A DNA stretch of 47,154 bases from Gammaproteobacteria bacterium (GTDB lineage Bacteria > Pseudomonadota > Gammaproteobacteria > UBA1113). The stretch covers positions 1-47,154 of the forward strand of contig JAJFKH010000092.1 in assembly GCA_021773305.1 (NCBI GenBank), in the 5' to 3' direction. The notes beneath the pieces are model-generated. The model had not been told where the DNA came from. It saw only the letters and a program-made list of their open reading frames with translations, and did no database searches. Below, piece after piece: positions 17,185-26,309 of this stretch (the first letter of the stretch is position 1; the number at the start of each line of letters is the position of its first letter). Made by a program: the position numbers and the translations under genes.

Positions 17185-17679
17185 TCAAAGATCATGGGGA
17201 GGCGATTCAAAGAATAAACAATTACCACTATTTTCAGCCACAGCCTGCCAAGTATCCACGTCAAACTCAATGGCCAGCACAGAACAGGTTGCTAAGCGTG
17301 CCGCAACATCGTGGACAAAATAATTGACTAGCCGAGTAACGCCAGGATTATGACCTACTAACATCACTGAACCGTGCTCATCGTCCAAGTGCTCTACTAA
17401 GCTAATGAGCGTTTCTACATGAGCATTATAAATTTTATGTTCTTGTCGAATTTTATCAGAAGGATAATCCAACGCATCTGCAACCATCTCTGCTGTTGTC
17501 AAGGCTCTCACAGCAGGACTAGAAACAACACAATCTAGCATCACAGCTTTGTCTTTTAATATCTTTGCTGCATAGGGAGCATTTTGCTTACCCCTAGCAT
17601 TCAAAGGTCTCTCAAAATCCGACAACTTGGTAAAGCTCCAATCAGATTTTGCATGCCGCAATACATAAAGACGTTTCAT
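17185..17679 (-). CDS. sixA: Phosphohistidine phosphatase SixA
   Basis: A 164-residue histidine-phosphatase-superfamily protein. The N-terminal RHAKSDWSF carries the nucleophilic His9, DFERPLNARGK follows, and the second catalytic histidine is in MLVGHNPGVT. E. coli SixA dephosphorylates phosphohistidine on Hpt domains and the nitrogen phosphotransferase system. It begins 2 bases after pilP, so it is translated with the pilus genes. This placement, with a free Hpt protein encoded beyond the operon (32915-33271), is suggestive but unproven. Confidence 0.9.
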   Translation of the reverse strand: MKRLYVLRHAKSDWSFTKLSDFERPLNARGKQNAPYAAKILKDKAVMLDCVVSSPAVRALTTAEMVADALDYPSDKIRQEHKIYNAHVETLISLVEHLDDEHGSVMLVGHNPGVTRLVNYFVHDVAARLATCSVLAIEFDVDTWQAVAENSGNCLFFESPPHDL

Positions 17680-17681
17680 AA

Positions 17682-18527
17682 TTAATTTAAGGTTTTCGCG
17701 ATGGTGACAGGACGGCGACTTCCATCCCTAGACAAGATGACCCCTCGGTCATCAATACGACTCACCACAGAGCCATCCGGCAACCGAGTCCCCACTTTTA
17801 CTTCGAAATAATTTCCAGAAGCACTCAACATGGCCGTCCAGCGGCCTTGTTGCTTAGCAACATACATGACCGTTAAATCCTGAAACGCCGATCGGTGTTT
17901 TGCTTGATCTTGCTGAGCCAGGCTCGCTTGAGAAACCGAGGAGCTTTTAAGCTGAGTGGTGAGATCCTGAGTTTGAGATTGAATTTGGGCTGACTGTAAT
18001 TTGGACGAAGCCAATGTATTTTCTGCTTGAGCAACCTTTTGCTGCAACTGTATCAACTGGTATTTGTTAACCAGTGACAGGTATTCTTGCTGCACCGCTT
18101 CACTCTCTTGTAGCATTTTCAACTGTTCCAGATCGGGCTGATGGGTCGGGACTTCCTCAATGCCATCACGAACAGTAGGCCCTGGTTTTGCAGCAGTTGT
18201 TTGCACTGTGGCATTTCCTATAGAAATAGAAGCTGTTGCCCCTGTTGTATTCATTGAAGTTTGCACAGGCGGCGCTGACGTTGTTTGCACAGTTCTGTTG
18301 GGCACTGCTGGAGCTATTGCTGTGGTTGTTCTCCTTGGCACTGATGGGGTCGTGGATCTTTCTGCAACTCGCGAAGCCGCTGGAGGAGGCGTGGATGAGG
18401 TAAAACTGGTTCCTCCAAAAAAAGTGTTATAACCATAGTAAAGAACAAAAACAAGCAACACCAGAGTAACACCAAGGGTCACCTTTTGTTTAGCTTCCAA
18501 CTCTTTAAACTTATCAATCAGTTCCAT
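17682..18527 (-). CDS. pilP: Type IVb pilus biogenesis protein PilP
   Basis: A 281-residue bitopic protein. One membrane helix lies at about 16-34 (TLGVTLVLLVFVLYYGY). A Pro/Thr/Val-rich linker spans about 40-125, a Gln-rich coiled coil about 135-205, and a small C-terminal domain (about 220-281) contains YFEVKVGTRLPDGSVVSRI and GSRRPVTI. The last part matches the PilP C-terminal module that connects the inner-membrane platform to the secretin. It is longer than R64 PilP because of the linker and coiled coil. It overlaps pilO2 by 14 bases. Confidence 0.78.
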   Translation of the reverse strand: MELIDKFKELEAKQKVTLGVTLVLLVFVLYYGYNTFFGGTSFTSSTPPPAASRVAERSTTPSVPRRTTTAIAPAVPNRTVQTTSAPPVQTSMNTTGATASISIGNATVQTTAAKPGPTVRDGIEEVPTHQPDLEQLKMLQESEAVQQEYLSLVNKYQLIQLQQKVAQAENTLASSKLQSAQIQSQTQDLTTQLKSSSVSQASLAQQDQAKHRSAFQDLTVMYVAKQQGRWTAMLSASGNYFEVKVGTRLPDGSVVSRIDDRGVILSRDGSRRPVTIAKTLN

Positions 18528-19785
18528 TACTTTTTGCCCCTAAGATCAATATGGTAAATGAACCATGTAATAGTCCATCGTTAATGGATGTGTTAAATGT
18601 CTGTAAAACAATCGGCAAGCCCTGTAATTCTTGAGCAAATAGCATCAAGATGTCCGTAGAAATATCCGAGTAAGAAATGGTCAGCGGAACTTCCACAAAA
18701 CTTTTCTTCGGCGTAGCAACACCTAAACTAACCCCTCCTGTGGGGATAATTTGCTTCATCCTATCGTAAAGCATGGAGACTAAATCACGTTCATTATAAA
18801 TTTTTGTGGGAGCTACTCGGTTACTAATTTTGGAGGGTATGGTAATACTGGCACTGTTGCCTTCTACCTGAAGATTAGCATGGGTATCTTTCACCCAAGC
18901 TAGTAATATATCAGTGGATCCCCCAAAGGACTTCAAATTAACAAGATATTTTGAACCATCAAACGACATTGTTTTTGGTTCCCAGCCCGGTATTGTATGC
19001 ATTTGCTGTGCATTCATGGCAAGCTCCACTAAGATCTTTGATGGTGATGGCGTTTGTAATGCCGACTTATAAGCTGCATAAACCTGGGTGGGAGGAGCAG
19101 CCTTTCTCTTAACCGCCACTGTCGGTGTTGGAGCTGGAGCTGGTTTCATGACATCATAGACCAGATAGCCCACCGCGACTGCTGCAATCACCGCAGCAAT
19201 ATAAAAAGGTAACTTCCCCTTCCCTAAGTTTAGCTCTGCAATAGCCTCAGAAACGGGCAATAATTCATACTCTTCATAAGCCGTAATCGAAGCAAAAGCT
19301 GGCTCTTCTAGAAGGGTAAAAGATTTAACATTCTCTTCATCAAATGCAAAGGCATCATCAGATGCTTCTTCTGCCAAGGGAACATCGCCGTGAACATAAA
19401 TATTATATTGGTTTTCACCTGCGACAAGAGAAGCAAACTCATCCGGCAAATTAATGATAGGCAATTCAGCATCGAGGTACACTTGCCCAGCACGCACTAC
19501 GACTAAAATAGCATCTCTCCCATTGGGTAGCGCTTCGCAATAAATCAAATCATCGGGCTGATCAAAATGTTCCCAAACAGTTTCGCCCAACAAAAACCCT
19601 CTTTCTTTCGCAAAGACGGCTTCATAGTCTCCATCAGGCTGGGGGAAAAACCGAGCGAAATCTCCATTGTCCTGTTGTAGAAGCTGGATCTCTTGCCTCA
19701 ATAGTGATGCGCTTTTCGCGTTCAACAATTCCCGGTAAGTATAAACCGCAAAATCTGTTCCATCATCTCGGGCTACACTGGGCAT
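18514..19785 (-). CDS. pilO2: Type 4b pilus protein PilO2
   Basis: A 423-residue protein with a cytoplasmic N-terminal domain of about 190 residues, a single membrane helix at about 196-217 (FYIAAVIAAVAVGYLVYDVM) and a periplasmic C-terminal domain. The N-domain carries YREL- and VWEHFDQPDDLIYCEALP-type segments seen in PilO2 proteins of R64-like pili. It is thought to form the inner-membrane assembly platform with PilR and PilP. Its gene starts one base after the pilN stop and overlaps pilP. Confidence 0.78.
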   Translation of the reverse strand: MPSVARDDGTDFAVYTYRELLNAKSASLLRQEIQLLQQDNGDFARFFPQPDGDYEAVFAKERGFLLGETVWEHFDQPDDLIYCEALPNGRDAILVVVRAGQVYLDAELPIINLPDEFASLVAGENQYNIYVHGDVPLAEEASDDAFAFDEENVKSFTLLEEPAFASITAYEEYELLPVSEAIAELNLGKGKLPFYIAAVIAAVAVGYLVYDVMKPAPAPTPTVAVKRKAAPPTQVYAAYKSALQTPSPSKILVELAMNAQQMHTIPGWEPKTMSFDGSKYLVNLKSFGGSTDILLAWVKDTHANLQVEGNSASITIPSKISNRVAPTKIYNERDLVSMLYDRMKQIIPTGGVSLGVATPKKSFVEVPLTISYSDISTDILMLFAQELQGLPIVLQTFNTSINDGLLHGSFTILILGAKSNGTD

Positions 19786-19786
19786 C

Positions 19787-21367
19787 CTAGCCTAAATCCT
19801 CTAACAATTTTTCGTGAGCAGATAGTATGGTTGGTGTAATCAGAAAGATAACTTCCGAATTCGTCGCATTCGCCGCTTTTGAACCCAAAGCTTGGCTAAA
19901 GAGCACCTTCTCTCGATTTGCTGTGTTATTCAGTGACTTAAATCCCGCAATAATCAACGTTTCGCCATTCTTGATAATGGCTCGTTGATTGATATTCTGC
20001 AAGCTGACATTGGGTAACTGCACAAAGTTAGGCCCTGAGCTTCCACTGGGATCACTGCCCGAAGTATTGTCGCTAATCTCACCTGTAGAGAGATTAAATT
20101 TCTCTAAACTGACGAGAGCTGACAGGGTTCCATTGATTTGCAGGATAATATCGTTTTCACGAATTTTGGGTAGTACGTAAAGATTCAACCCCGTGGAAAC
20201 AGTGCCTGTCTCTGTGCTACTAGAAGAGCCACCTTCATTTAAATAACCATCAATGGATGAAATGTAATTTTGTTGATCTTGTATGATCACTTGCCCTGTT
20301 TGGTTATTCAATGTCACTAACACTGGCTGGCTCAGCACACTCACCTTACCCTGCTCTTGGATAGCTTTGATGAATGTATCCGTTCCTTGCCAACCGCCTG
20401 AAAGAATATTGATCTCTAGCGATTGGGGTGAAACAGAGCTTTGGCTCACGTTATCAAATGCATTGGATGTAAAGTTGAGGAACTTACGGGAAGACTGATT
20501 TACAATGTTCCAGTTAATACCAAATTCAAACCCTTTATTGAGGTTCACCTCTAATATACGCACCTGAACCCGCACTTGCTTGGTTAATTCTTGATTGATT
20601 TTTTCAATATAATCACTAATCGCGTGCACATTGGAGGGGTGATCTTTAAGGGTTATTGTCGTGCTACTTTGGGAGACATTAGCTTTACCATCCGCTGACA
20701 TTAAATTTCGAATAGTTGCCTGCATATCATCCCAGACAGAGGGTGTACCAATAAGCTGGCTATTTTGTGAATCAGAGGTCACATCATAACCAGACTGGGT
20801 ATCCGAATCAGAACTACTGGAGCTACCCGCAGTCAATGTGCCACCGAGAGTAAAGCTTGATGCCCCAGGCACGAAAGAAATATCAAAGGTTTTTGTCACA
20901 AAGGCTGACCAAGTCAACATATTTTTTTTGTAATCAATATCGTAAGCCAGATCAGAGGTAGTTGCTAAATTATCCAACGCACCCCGAAGTGTTCCTCGAT
21001 AATCCATAGATATTAATTGTTTACGATCCACGCTGGTATCATAATGAACCAACGCCCCGGTGTTTTCTAAAAGCTCTCCTGTATAAAAACTCAACGGCAA
21101 ACCATTTCCATGGACTGTGATTTGCTGTTTTAACCAGGAAGGCGCTCGCTGTAAGCTAACTTTTTTGATATCTACATAAGCACCCGTTTGAGTGAGCACA
21201 GGAGCAGGCCGAGTGTATTCTCGATTTTCATGTTCATCTAACGTGCTTTTGGATTGATCCACTTCGCCTTCAATCACATCAAACGTCGGTGGCGGTTTGC
21301 ACCCCACCATGGCTAATGCAACAAAAAAGACTACAAAAAATTGAACAAATCGTCCAGATAGGATCAT
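19787..21367 (-). CDS. pilN: Type IVb pilus secretin lipoprotein PilN
   Basis: The outer-membrane secretin through which the pilus would exit, 526 residues. The lipoprotein signal ends at LAMVGC with lipidated Cys23. N-domains span about 60-280 and include a Ser/Gly-rich stretch (about 180-195). The secretin domain starts near QVRVQVRILEVNLNKGFEFG and contains GQVIIQDQQNYISS, the conserved VLPKIRENDIILQI and AIIKNGETLIIAGF. The length is typical of PilN/BfpB secretins. Its start overlaps the pilL stop by 4 bases. Confidence 0.9.
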   Translation of the reverse strand: MILSGRFVQFFVVFFVALAMVGCKPPPTFDVIEGEVDQSKSTLDEHENREYTRPAPVLTQTGAYVDIKKVSLQRAPSWLKQQITVHGNGLPLSFYTGELLENTGALVHYDTSVDRKQLISMDYRGTLRGALDNLATTSDLAYDIDYKKNMLTWSAFVTKTFDISFVPGASSFTLGGTLTAGSSSSSDSDTQSGYDVTSDSQNSQLIGTPSVWDDMQATIRNLMSADGKANVSQSSTTITLKDHPSNVHAISDYIEKINQELTKQVRVQVRILEVNLNKGFEFGINWNIVNQSSRKFLNFTSNAFDNVSQSSVSPQSLEINILSGGWQGTDTFIKAIQEQGKVSVLSQPVLVTLNNQTGQVIIQDQQNYISSIDGYLNEGGSSSSTETGTVSTGLNLYVLPKIRENDIILQINGTLSALVSLEKFNLSTGEISDNTSGSDPSGSSGPNFVQLPNVSLQNINQRAIIKNGETLIIAGFKSLNNTANREKVLFSQALGSKAANATNSEVIFLITPTILSAHEKLLEDLG

Positions 21368-21858
21368 GCACTTCTCCTTGGTACAACAGCCACTACGTGG
21401 TTTGCCTCAAAAAATACAGCTTGGAGTGGATAAGGTTCTAACAGTTTTGCCATAACATCTTGCACATTCCTGCCAGTAATTGTGACATTGCCTAGCCACT
21501 GAAAATCATAATTTGGCCGCCAAACCAGGCTATGCCAGCCTCCCTGGCGAGCAATTTTTTCAACATTGACTTTTAATGAGCCGGTACGAACCGTGACCAC
21601 CATGGGTTTATTCGCTTCCACTGCAACCAACTTCCCTCTTCCTCCCACACAGGGGTTCGGTGGCATAGGGCCTTTACCCGTGAAGGGCTGACAAGCTTCT
21701 GGTCTTGTATCGGCATAGGGCACCGCCGCAAACTGGCTGGAAGCAGCATTGGGGTTTGGTAAATCAACCCCTGTTCCCATATATATATTTGCGAAAACAG
21801 ATGGTGCAAACAAAAATAAAAAGGTTGTAATGACACAGTGTACAACGCGCGCGCTCAT
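21364..21858 (-). CDS. pilL: PilL-like periplasmic protein (TcpQ-type C-terminal domain)
   Basis: A 164-residue secreted protein with a signal peptide ending near SVFA (residues 1-23). The C-terminal 70 residues, beginning LKVNVEKIARQGGWHSLVW and containing PNYDFQWLGNVTITG, match the TcpQ/PilL C-terminal domain that helps secretin assembly. Cysteines in EACQPFTGKGPMPPNPC may form a disulfide. It is shorter than R64 PilL. It is the first gene after a 226-base gap following the pilin genes, so a promoter may exist there. Confidence 0.8.
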   Translation of the reverse strand: MSARVVHCVITTFLFLFAPSVFANIYMGTGVDLPNPNAASSQFAAVPYADTRPEACQPFTGKGPMPPNPCVGGRGKLVAVEANKPMVVTVRTGSLKVNVEKIARQGGWHSLVWRPNYDFQWLGNVTITGRNVQDVMAKLLEPYPLQAVFFEANHVVAVVPRRSA

Positions 21859-21923
21859 GCATGGCTCCTGTTAATCGGCAGAGTGTTAAAGAAAAATGAC
21901 TTTATACCCTGAGCCTTTCTGTT

Positions 21924-21951
21924 ACCTATCCTTGGCGATACCTACCTATCC
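21924..21951. repeat. Direct repeat ACCTATCC x2, 20-base period
   Basis: ACCTATCC occurs at 21924-21931 and 21944-21951, a period of 20 bases (two helical turns), about 65-95 bases upstream of the pilL start. This is the spacing expected of tandem regulator half-sites. The rest of the 226-base gap (21859-22084) shows no ORF and no strong intrinsic terminator. Confidence 0.35.
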
Positions 21952-22084
21952 CTCCAGTTCCTCTGAAGTACAGCAGGCCTAGCAAGCCATTATCACCTTT
22001 TTACAAGAAAATTCAATAGAAAAAAACCTTTTGAAGCCATAAAGTTGCAGGAATTAATTTTTTTTCCTTCGAAATGACAACAGC

Positions 22085-22939
22085 TTAATTCATGCTAACA
22101 TTTTTTAAACAGTTTTTCTGAGCCGTAGGTATATTCATTGTGCCATTATATTCCATCCAACTATCGCTACACTGGGCATCATCCAACAGCATCGATTTTT
22201 TTATGTACCATTGTCCGATAGGTACACAGAATGTTAGGTAATAAGCATACTTGTAAACTTTTAAATCAGGAGAATGGACTTTATTGAATGCTCGCACAAA
22301 ATAACTTTCCCCATCCCGTTCTAATTTATTACGCGCCATTTCATTGTCCACATTGTAACCTGTGGTTTGATATTGAGGTACTTCAATAAAGTGCCCTTCA
22401 TAGCCATTCGGGCACTTAGGCAAATAAATCAGCTTTTTATCATTTGTGATCCCTGCACTTGCCAACCAACCATGATAGGTTCCTGGTACACGAATACTGG
22501 ATGATACGGTACCATCTTTCACCAATCCCCTTGGCAATCTAGCGGCTAATTGTGCAGCCATTCGTGAGGAAGGCACTGTCACAGATATGCTGTAGAAAAT
22601 TCCATCGGATTGACCTTGGTACAATTTTTTCCCCGGACAGCGCTTATTACTCTCTTCTGCTTCCTCTTGCTCTCCGGGCCAAGGAGAACATTGGGCCGAT
22701 TGGGGCAAATAGGTTTCCCATAATGCCGCTAAATCTTCGGGCCAATGTTGAAAATCTGCATAATAAGCCAAGCTGGCTTCTAACAAATTTTTCATTTCAA
22801 CGGCAGCCGTTCTTTCTAACAATTGTTGGGAGCGACTCTGCAACTTGGCAAAGGTATAAAGCGATAAAAGAGCCAACACAATAATCATCAGCATGATTTC
22901 GATGAGCGTTACCCCACGATTTTTTTTAATGATTAACAA
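22085..22939 (-). CDS. Large minor pilin, Cys family subgroup A (member 1)
   Basis: A 284-residue pilin-like protein. The prepilin signal MLIIKKNRG is followed by VTLIEIMLMIIVLAL, with Gly9 at -1 and Glu at +5, so processing should be normal. Family motifs in order are HWP after the N-helix, QCSPWPG then CPGKKLY, GWLASAG, LPKCPNGYEGHFIE, AYYLTFCVPIGQW and QCSDSWMEYN. The paired cysteines probably form disulfides in the periplasm. It overlaps the previous gene by 7 bases and is the last pilin gene before pilL. The role is inferred: a minor pilin or tip component. Confidence 0.82.
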   Translation of the reverse strand: MLIIKKNRGVTLIEIMLMIIVLALLSLYTFAKLQSRSQQLLERTAAVEMKNLLEASLAYYADFQHWPEDLAALWETYLPQSAQCSPWPGEQEEAEESNKRCPGKKLYQGQSDGIFYSISVTVPSSRMAAQLAARLPRGLVKDGTVSSSIRVPGTYHGWLASAGITNDKKLIYLPKCPNGYEGHFIEVPQYQTTGYNVDNEMARNKLERDGESYFVRAFNKVHSPDLKVYKYAYYLTFCVPIGQWYIKKSMLLDDAQCSDSWMEYNGTMNIPTAQKNCLKNVSMN

Positions 22940-23871
22940 AGTGTCCCTCCAGAATTATAGCTTCGCCACAACCCAGAGCATTGGTTTTCGTAATGACCCT
23001 TGCCATAGTAGTCATCTGCATGCCATTGCCCATTAGGTAGACAAAAGGTCATATAATAGTGATACTGAAATTGTCGCTTATCTTTGCCAAAAATATGTTT
23101 CACGGTTACCGAAGGGTTTTCATCGGATAAATTCAATGCGTCGATATCAAACTCAATAAAGGGATGAGCACTATAGGAATCCTCACATTTATTGAGAGGG
23201 CCTTTCAAGCCAGTGGCTTCTCCAGTTCGTTGTTTTTGAAACATTTGAATGTAATGTCCTTCGTAGCCAGAAGGACATTCTGGCAGGTAGATTCTATCTG
23301 GATAATTACAACTGCTACTGCCTGTGCGAAGCACTCCCGCACTAGCAATCCAGCCCTGCTGAATATCTTGTTGGACGTAGTTGTTCGAAACCGCAGCAGG
23401 TATAGGAATGTAGGCTACTACCTGCACACCATCCCCTGTATCAAGAATTTCAGCACTGGGCAAAAGCGTTGTTAATTCACTGGCTATATTAATATCCGGT
23501 AAATCCACTGCAACACCGAAGTACTTTGCTTTTTGAGGATCACAGTTTTCTCCAGGACAGATTAAATGATAAATGGCTCGCGAAGGACAGCTTTCATTGC
23601 CTTCTCCTGGCCATAAAGAACATTGCTCTTCTTGGCGGATATACGTATTATCCTGCGTCAAATCGGTAGCATTGTCCGGCCACTTTTCATTTTCAAGAAA
23701 ATAACTGGCCGCCGCTTGCAACCAATTTTGCATTTCAATACTCGTAATCTCAAGGGTTGTCTGCCGCCCTTTTCGTTGTTGATGAGAAGCCGCTAACAAC
23801 ACAAAAAATGCAGCCACCACAATCACAAACATCAACTCAATAAGACTAAAACCTGAGCGAGATTTCAACAT
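22933..23871 (-). CDS. Large minor pilin, Cys family subgroup A (member 2)
   Basis: A 312-residue pilin-like protein with leader MLKSRSG and mature start FSLIELMFVIVVAAFFVLL (Gly at -1, Glu at +5). Family motifs in order are KWP, QCSLWPG then SCPSRAIYH, GWIASAG, LPECPSGYEGHYIQ, YYMTFCLPNGQW and QCSGLWRSYN, ending in Cys. It has extra cysteines (ENCDP, SSCNYP, NKCEDS) relative to its neighbours. It is clearly homologous to members 1 and 3 but diverged outside the motifs. It overlaps the gene before it and the gene after it by 7 bases each. Confidence 0.83.
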   Translation of the reverse strand: MLKSRSGFSLIELMFVIVVAAFFVLLAASHQQRKGRQTTLEITSIEMQNWLQAAASYFLENEKWPDNATDLTQDNTYIRQEEQCSLWPGEGNESCPSRAIYHLICPGENCDPQKAKYFGVAVDLPDINIASELTTLLPSAEILDTGDGVQVVAYIPIPAAVSNNYVQQDIQQGWIASAGVLRTGSSSCNYPDRIYLPECPSGYEGHYIQMFQKQRTGEATGLKGPLNKCEDSYSAHPFIEFDIDALNLSDENPSVTVKHIFGKDKRQFQYHYYMTFCLPNGQWHADDYYGKGHYENQCSGLWRSYNSGGTLC

Positions 23872-24782
23872 TTTGTCCCATTAACCCCTTTGTTATAATC
23901 TTGCCATTCACTGCCACATTGACTGGCTTGAGGTGACGATGCCACTTGGTAATCCCACGTACCATCAGGAATGCAGAATGTTAAAAAATAAGCAAGGGAC
24001 ATAAAGGTTTTGGTATTTTCATATTTATGGTGACGGGCGATAATATAAGGCTGTCCTTCAGGATCGTTGACTCCAGGCTTGCCTTCCATAGAATACTGAA
24101 AATTTACGTAGTATTTTCCTCTATTAAAAATTTTTTCTAACCAAAGATAATCCCGGCTATCTCCAGTAAAATTTTGTGGACTTTCAATAAAATGCCCCTC
24201 ATATCCATCTTGGCATTTTGGCATATCAATCACACCACCGTCATCCACAATCCCCCCAGACATAATCCAACCTTTGTCTTGTTTAGGACGCACTAACGCT
24301 GAAACATAAGCCGTTAACGTATAGGGATCGGTTAAAATGGCTGCGGGCAAAAGCGCTGCGATACGGTTTACCAAGCGCCTATCTGATAAGTGTAAACTAA
24401 TGCCAAAATATTTTGCAGTCTGCGCATCACTTTGATTCGCAAAGGGGGCAACGTGGTACACTGCTCGATGAGGACATAGGGTATTTTGCACGTTAGAATT
24501 AGGATCCATGCCATCCCCAGGCCAAGGAGAACATAACTCTTCTTCTGTTAAAATATGTTGTCCCTTAACAACAGCTATTGCACTCGGCCACACATCTTCC
24601 TGAGCATGATACATCACAGCCAATTGCAGTAAGTGCTTCATCTCAGAAACCGTTTGTTCAACCGCTTCGTTTTGTCGCTGATTACGAAAGCTAGAAATCC
24701 CGTAAAGAATGATTAGAGATGAGATCACAATACCAAACAAGATTTCAATTAAACCTATCCCATTCTGTTTATTAAAAGCCAT
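23865..24782 (-). CDS. Large minor pilin, Cys family subgroup A (member 3)
   Basis: A 305-residue pilin-like protein. The ATG at 24782 gives the leader MAFNKQNG and mature start IGLIEILFGIVISS (Gly at -1, Glu at +5); a longer in-frame start at 24863 would bury the leader and is rejected. Family motifs in order are VWP, LCSPWPG then LCPHRAVYH, GWIMSGG, MPKCQDGYEGHFIE, AYFLTFCIPDGTW and QCGSEWQDYN, ending in Cys. It overlaps the upstream gene by 11 bases. Confidence 0.83.
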   Translation of the reverse strand: MAFNKQNGIGLIEILFGIVISSLIILYGISSFRNQRQNEAVEQTVSEMKHLLQLAVMYHAQEDVWPSAIAVVKGQHILTEEELCSPWPGDGMDPNSNVQNTLCPHRAVYHVAPFANQSDAQTAKYFGISLHLSDRRLVNRIAALLPAAILTDPYTLTAYVSALVRPKQDKGWIMSGGIVDDGGVIDMPKCQDGYEGHFIESPQNFTGDSRDYLWLEKIFNRGKYYVNFQYSMEGKPGVNDPEGQPYIIARHHKYENTKTFMSLAYFLTFCIPDGTWDYQVASSPQASQCGSEWQDYNKGVNGTKC

Positions 24783-25455
24783 GGCGCTTATCCCATTGCT
24801 GTAAATAATCACGGTCGAGAATAGAACATGGATAAGTTCGACCTTCTGGATCTGTCGAAACACCGGTTCCTAACATGCTATCTGTCGCATATTGTTCTCT
24901 TGCAAATTGCTCTAAATCATCGCTTAGGGGAGAATTCCCTAAACCCGAAGTACGCGCACCCGTATCAGGACGAGACAGCCAAACTAACATCTGCTCATCA
25001 TGGGGCATGATTAAAGAAGGGTTGGTTTCACTGGCAATCACCGCTATTTGGTTTTGTAGCATGTATTCAGGAAAGTGAGCTTCCACCGCTAAGCTCCAGT
25101 CACGCTCAATATTACTCCAACGGATACGCAACTCAAATCCATCAACACCACCATACTCTGAAATCAAATAAAAAGGATTATTGATAAGTGCTTTGTTTTG
25201 CAGATAAAGGGGGATTAAATCCGAATCAATAGAAATCACTTGACCCGTAGAGCGTCTCGATAATGTAGCACAATTGGCCATAAAGTAACGATTCAAACTA
25301 TCCTGCAATACATTTACACTACCTTGCAACATGATAATATGCTGTTTAAATGTCGCTTTGCGGTAGGTTCTAAACGCCATGAGCGTGATCGTCGCTATTA
25401 AAATAAGCACTAACATGATTTCCAATAGCGTTAAGCCATTATTATTTTTTTTCAT
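24772..25455 (-). CDS. Minor pilin, unrelated to the Cys family
   Basis: A 227-residue pilin-like protein with leader MKKNNNG and mature start LTLLEIMLVLILIATITLM (Gly at -1, Glu at +5). It lacks the WPG / GYEGH / FCxP motifs of its neighbours and has only two mature cysteines (NCATLSRR and YPCSILD). A region near 60-160 looks like a mixed alpha/beta pilin head. It separates subgroups A and B in the operon and may be a single-copy structural minor pilin. No family name can be given. Confidence 0.75.
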   Translation of the reverse strand: MKKNNNGLTLLEIMLVLILIATITLMAFRTYRKATFKQHIIMLQGSVNVLQDSLNRYFMANCATLSRRSTGQVISIDSDLIPLYLQNKALINNPFYLISEYGGVDGFELRIRWSNIERDWSLAVEAHFPEYMLQNQIAVIASETNPSLIMPHDEQMLVWLSRPDTGARTSGLGNSPLSDDLEQFAREQYATDSMLGTGVSTDPEGRTYPCSILDRDYLQQWDKRHGF

Positions 25456-25469
25456 TTATTACTGCCGAA

Positions 25470-26309
25470 TTAATTAATTGGAGGGCGACAAAATGTCACT
25501 GCGGTTACGGTTCCATTAAGGGGGTTTTCACAACCCTTACCTTTTTCTTTTACTTGAAATGGCTTTTGCAATGCTACCCGCAATCTAGGCTGCCAATAGG
25601 ACGGTTGAGAAATATCATCACTCGCTCGAAAAGCAGAAACACCTTCTTGGCTCAATAGGCAGGGGTATTTTTTGCCTGCATCAGGGCCTTCTTCTATCAC
25701 TTGGTAAAAATGACTGTACCAGTGCGTTAACATGAGATCATAATCCGCTTGCCAATTTTTAGGACATTTGGGTTTCGGCACTTCCCTCTGAGTTCTCACA
25801 TCAATGTCATAAAAGCCTTTCATCATTAAGGATGTCTGATCCAGCGCCATAGGATTTGGCTTAAATACAAGCGTAATCACGGCATTGGTTTTCTCATCCA
25901 CATAAGCATCAGACAAACGCTGCATCACCCCTGCAGCAACCTGAAGGTTGCTGACAGGTAATATTATTTTTAAATAATCCTGACTCGGCTCTAGGGTAAA
26001 TCCTTGGGTACTACCACAAATATTAGCGGCACTCTCGGATACTGCAGGCCAAGAAGTACATTGCAAATTTTTGTTGGGTAAGTAATTTTTTTTCACAATA
26101 TCATTAGTATTGGAGGGCCAGTGACCTTGCTGTTGATAATAAACGGCCACAATATTGCGCCACAAATCCAGCTGAATGGCCGTAGAAACTATTTTCGTTT
26201 CTAGCTGACGGCGTCCAATTTCCTGCTTAGACCACAAGCCCAGCAATATAACCACAAATAAAATAAATAAAAGTTGAAATGAAGAGTAACCCCGCTGAAA
26301 GCATTTCAT
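25470..26309 (-). CDS. Large minor pilin, Cys family subgroup B, Glu5 replaced by Gln
   Basis: A 279-residue pilin-like protein. The ATG at 26309 overlaps the upstream TGA (TGATG) and is preferred to a TTG one codon earlier. The leader MKCFQRG ends in Gly, but the mature start is YSSFQLLFILFVVIL, so +5 is Gln rather than Glu. Family motifs in order are HWP, LQCTSWP then ICGSTQGF, PKCPKNWQADY and VTFCRPP. Loss of Glu5 is known in GspK-type tip pseudopilins, which suggests a tip position. It is homologous to the next two upstream genes. Confidence 0.8.
   Translation of the reverse strand: MKCFQRGYSSFQLLFILFVVILLGLWSKQEIGRRQLETKIVSTAIQLDLWRNIVAVYYQQQGHWPSNTNDIVKKNYLPNKNLQCTSWPAVSESAANICGSTQGFTLEPSQDYLKIILPVSNLQVAAGVMQRLSDAYVDEKTNAVITLVFKPNPMALDQTSLMMKGFYDIDVRTQREVPKPKCPKNWQADYDLMLTHWYSHFYQVIEEGPDAGKKYPCLLSQEGVSAFRASDDISQPSYWQPRLRVALQKPFQVKEKGKGCENPLNGTVTAVTFCRPPIN

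Noticed and set aside
21859-22084. Sigma-54 promoter before pilL
   Set aside because: TGGC and TGC elements occur, but the GG-to-GC spacing is 8 or 12 bases rather than 10.
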